Below are positions 61,616 through 64,000 of a stretch of 64,000 nucleotides of DNA, one piece after another. Below the pieces are notes generated by a model that was not told the origin of the DNA, did not search any database, and saw only the letters and a list, made by a program, of their open reading frames with translations. Source of the stretch: Bog-756 sp035949055 (GTDB lineage Bacteria; Actinomycetota; Acidimicrobiia; Acidimicrobiales; RAAP-2); contig DASZIO010000002.1 in the NCBI GenBank assembly GCA_035949055.1, positions 18,918 to 82,917 on the forward strand, in the 5' to 3' direction. The number at the start of each line of letters is the position of its first letter. Positions within the stretch are counted from its first letter, which is position 1. Position numbers and translations under genes: made by a program.

Positions 61616-62008
61616 ATGGGCGATCGCAACGTGCTCGGTGGCGAGCTCGAGCCCTGTAGCACCGACCCGCTCACCGGCTTCTACCGGGACGGCTGCTGCA
61701 GCACCGGCCCGGAAGACCGCGGGAGCCACACCATCTGTGCCGTGGTCACCGCCGAGTTCCTTGAGCACCAGCGGAGCATCGGCAACGACCTGAGCACCCC
61801 GCTGCCGCAATTCCGCTTCCCCGGACTGGTCCCCGGCGACCGCTGGTGCGTGACCGCGGTCAACTGGCTGCGCGCCCACCACGACGGGGCGGCGGCCTAT
61901 GTCGTGCTCGCGTCGACCCACGAGCGCGCGCTGGATGTGGTCCCGTTGTCGGCGCTCGAGGAGCATGCGGTCGACGTTCCGGCCGGTCCGGGCGATCTCG
62001 CTCCCTAA
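61616..62008 (+). CDS. DUF2237 family protein
   Basis: A 130-residue protein with the family marks NVLGGELEPCSTDPLTGFYRDGCC, GSHTICAVVTAEFLEH and the middle GNDLSTPLPQFRFPGLVPGDRWCVTAVNW, ending with HERALDVVPL. Conserved Cys residues (C14, C27, C28) are intact. Function unknown. It ends three bases before the parA-like gene, which is convergent. Confidence 0.85.
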   Translation: MGDRNVLGGELEPCSTDPLTGFYRDGCCSTGPEDRGSHTICAVVTAEFLEHQRSIGNDLSTPLPQFRFPGLVPGDRWCVTAVNWLRAHHDGAAAYVVLASTHERALDVVPLSALEEHAVDVPAGPGDLAP

Positions 62009-62011
62009 AGA

Positions 62012-62596
62012 TCAGGCCGAGCGCCTGCGCACCGCCTTCTTCAGAACCGCGTCGTACCCGTCCAGGCCCTCGCGGTACAGCCTGGCCTCGGGCCCGGCGG
62101 CGATGCCCACCCGTTCGGGGATGATCCCCCAGACCGGAACCTTCGACTCCGTCCACCATTGGATGGCCTCTTCCAGGTCGTTGGTGCCGAGGCGCGCCGC
62201 GGTGATGACCACCCCGTAGGGCGTGCGGCTCCCGACCATGTCCAACGTGGCCGTCACACGCGAGTACTCGACCCCCCCGGCCCGGGTCGGGACGATCACG
62301 GAGTTGGCCCGGTCCAGGGTGGCCCGCACGATCCGCTCGTCGCCGGGCGGCGTGTCCACCACGGCGAGGCCGCGGTTTCCGGACATGGCACGCGAGACGG
62401 TCCTCTCGGATGGCGCCTCGACCAGCTCGACTCCTTCGATGGGTCGCTGTTCGAGCCACTCGGCCGAGGACGCCTGCCGATCGGCGTCGATGAGGGTGAC
62501 CGGCTCCCAGCCGCGCTCGACGGCCACGGCAGCCAGGTAGACCGCGGTGGTGGTCTTCCCGACCCCGCCCTTCACGTTGCTCACCACGATGTTCAT
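62012..62596 (-). CDS. Orphan ParA-family ATPase
   Basis: A 194-residue ParA/MinD-like protein: NVKGGVGKTTTAVYLAAVA (deviant Walker A), LIDADRQASSAEWL and VDTPPGDERIVRATLDRANSVIVPT. Single-domain with no N-terminal DNA-binding part and no parB beside it, so it may position cargo other than chromosomes or plasmids. The start is ATG at 62596. Confidence 0.85.
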   Translation of the reverse strand: MNIVVSNVKGGVGKTTTAVYLAAVAVERGWEPVTLIDADRQASSAEWLEQRPIEGVELVEAPSERTVSRAMSGNRGLAVVDTPPGDERIVRATLDRANSVIVPTRAGGVEYSRVTATLDMVGSRTPYGVVITAARLGTNDLEEAIQWWTESKVPVWGIIPERVGIAAGPEARLYREGLDGYDAVLKKAVRRRSA

Positions 62597-62841
62597 CGGA
62601 CCTCGCTGCTGCCATGGGGCGACGCCCCACCGGATGACGGACGCTGCCACGATGGACCATAGCCGAGTCGTTTCGCATCTGACCAGGGCAAATACAGGGC
62701 CGAAGACCGCGCCGGCCCACAGACCGTCCGGCGACAAGTCGAGAGGCGGGACGGGGTCGGCGGGAGCGACTCAGGCGCCTGCAGGGGACGGCGGGCCCGT
62801 GGTTTGACACCGCGAGAAGGTGCTGGCGAACATCTGCGGTC

Positions 62842-63708
62842 GTGAGCAATTCCTTTCTGGCCACGACGTCGGTGAAAGAGACGGGCCGCGGTCGCTACGA
62901 GGCGGACATCGACGGCGCGTGGAACCTCAATCCGCTCCCCCAAGGTGGAATCGTCAGCGCGCTGGCGCTCCGGGCCATGGGCGACACACTGGGCGATCCC
63001 TCTCAGGCGCTCCGGACCCTGCACACCGCGTTCGTGGCTCGGGTGGCGGACGGCCCGGTCCGGATCGAGGTCGAGCTCCTCCGGCGAGGCCGGTCGATGT
63101 CCCACCTCCGCGCCGAGGTGGCCAACCGGGACGTCCCACGCGGACACGTGACCACCGGCATCTTCGGCTCGCCCCGGCCCGGGTTCTCCTTCACCGATCT
63201 GGCCCCTCCGGATTCCGTGCCGGTTCCCGACGAGTGCCCCTCGTTCCGGGACCCGCCCCCGCCCGGGGCCACCACCTTCGAGCCCATGCCCTTCTGGGAC
63301 CACCTGGTCGAGGGGCGCTCCGCCCTCGGCCATACGCCGTGGGACGACTACGTCCCTGACCGGGCCGAGCGGGCCATGTGGTACCGCTTCGACGAGACCC
63401 CGTTCCTCGACGACGGCACCGTCGACCCCCTGGCCCTGGTGGTGCTGGCCGACACCATGCCGGGTGCCGTCGGCGAGATGGTGGGGCCGGGACCGCGAGC
63501 GTGGTTCGCGCCGAGCATCGACCTCACGGTGCACCTTCTCGATTCGTGTCGCTCGCCCTGGGTGCTGGCGCACAACCGGGCCCGTCATGCCGGTGCCGGC
63601 TACGCGTCGGCCGACATGGCGCTGTGGGACTGCGGGGAGCGCGGGTCGGCGCCACCCCGACTCGTCGCCTACGCCACGCAGCTGTTCCTGTTCTCGTTCA
63701 TCGACTGA
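62842..63708 (+). CDS. Acyl-CoA thioesterase (TesB-like double hotdog)
   Basis: A 288-residue thioesterase: NLNPLPQGGIVSALALRAMGD, TLHTAFVARVADGPVRIEVELLRRGRSMSHLRAEV and a C-terminal half ending FAPSIDLTVHLL...WVLAHNRARHAGAGYASADMALWD. TesB-type build with two hotdog domains; the second-domain Asp and Gln sites are partly recognised. It hydrolyses acyl-CoAs. Starts at GTG 62842. Confidence 0.8.
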   Translation: MSNSFLATTSVKETGRGRYEADIDGAWNLNPLPQGGIVSALALRAMGDTLGDPSQALRTLHTAFVARVADGPVRIEVELLRRGRSMSHLRAEVANRDVPRGHVTTGIFGSPRPGFSFTDLAPPDSVPVPDECPSFRDPPPPGATTFEPMPFWDHLVEGRSALGHTPWDDYVPDRAERAMWYRFDETPFLDDGTVDPLALVVLADTMPGAVGEMVGPGPRAWFAPSIDLTVHLLDSCRSPWVLAHNRARHAGAGYASADMALWDCGERGSAPPRLVAYATQLFLFSFID

Positions 63709-63778
63709 GCACGACCACCGGGTCCCGGGCGGTCCCGGCGTCCGGCGGACGCTCCGACGGCCGGGCTCGTCCCCTCGA

Positions 63779-64000
63779 TCAAGGTGCCACCGCCACCCCG
63801 GTGACCGGGCCGGAGAGCCGGAGGCCGGTCATCGCCCCGAGGAACCCGGCGTCGCCGTAGGCGTAGACGCCACCGGCCTGGTCGACCAGCCAATACCCGG
63901 CGCCGTCGGGGGTCGGAGCCACACCCACCACCCGGGCCTGGCCGACGATGCCCTGCCCCGGGACCGAGCCCAGGTAGGTGGCGTCGCCGAAGCTGAACAC
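63779..64000 (-). CDS. C-terminal part of a second DGGVFSFG repeat protein
   Basis: The frame enters from beyond the window and ends at 63779, giving 73 residues. The units YWLVDQAGGVYAYGDAGFLGAMTG and the beginning FSFGDATYLGS are the same repeat family as the gene at 23978-25678, but clearly a separate copy. N-terminus, length and signal peptide are not visible. Confidence 0.75.
   Translation of the reverse strand: MFSFGDATYLGSVPGQGIVGQARVVGVAPTPDGAGYWLVDQAGGVYAYGDAGFLGAMTGLRLSGPVTGVAVAP

Noticed and set aside
63738..63752. Small hairpin GCGTCC/GGACGC after the thioesterase gene
   Set aside because: Only six base pairs and no T tract; too weak to call a terminator in GC-rich DNA.

Overview
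This window looks like a chromosomal segment of a high-GC actinobacterium, most likely of the class Acidimicrobiia. The reasons are dense GC-rich coding with frequent GTG starts, a SepX/GlpR-like divisome protein, a CYP125-like P450, an F420-type (FrhB) oxidoreductase, mycobacterial-type SerC and MurA (Asp in place of the active-site Cys), and long secreted proteins built of tandem units around the motif YWLVAADGGVFSFGDA, which I associate with this class. Genus and species cannot be read from the sequence. No rRNA, tRNA, CRISPR array or intact mobile element was found.

Layout. 1-10.7 kb: thiolase fragment, a haem-oxygenase-fold di-iron protein with the complete residue set of the self-sacrificing p-aminobenzoate synthase CADD, a SepX/GlpR-like protein, a lysoplasmalogenase, a DrrAB-type ABC exporter plus a second ABC ATPase, an ECF42-type sigma factor with YCII-domain partners, and ychF. 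10.7-15.6 kb: an assimilatory sulfate reduction cluster (cysH, sulfite/nitrite reductase, FrhB-like F420 dehydrogenase; siroheme synthase divergent). 15.6-25.7 kb: P450, galT, trehalose synthase, meaB, murA, glpX and a 12-unit repeat protein. 25.8-33.9 kb: a complete F0F1 ATP synthase operon, atpZ-I-B-E-F-H-A-G-D-C, on the minus strand. 34-42.5 kb: wecA-like transferase, glyA, rpiB, a flippase-like membrane protein, a serine beta-lactamase-like hydrolase, greA and leuCD. 42.5-47.6 kb: a gene-poor, visibly less GC-rich stretch with inverted repeats, pcm, a secreted hydrolase and a single-domain cyclic-nucleotide-binding-like protein. 47.6-60.1 kb: serine (aspartate-type aminotransferase, serA, serC) and branched-chain amino acid (ilvBNC, ilvD) biosynthesis. 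60.1-64 kb: haloalkane dehalogenase-like hydrolase, two small conserved proteins, an orphan ParA, a thioesterase and the end of a second repeat protein.

Most interesting. The sulfite/nitrite reductase overlaps by ATGA an FrhB-family protein with two ferredoxin-type 4Fe-4S motifs. The pair resembles a split version of the archaeal F420-dependent sulfite reductase Fsr, which suggests F420H2-driven assimilatory sulfite reduction in an actinobacterium. Second, the ilvBNC operon has a readable attenuator: a short leader peptide ending in Leu-Val-Leu-Ile codons, a stem at its stop codon and an intrinsic terminator before ilvB. Third is the CADD-like protein. All functional statements are inferences from sequence read by eye; no database search was possible.
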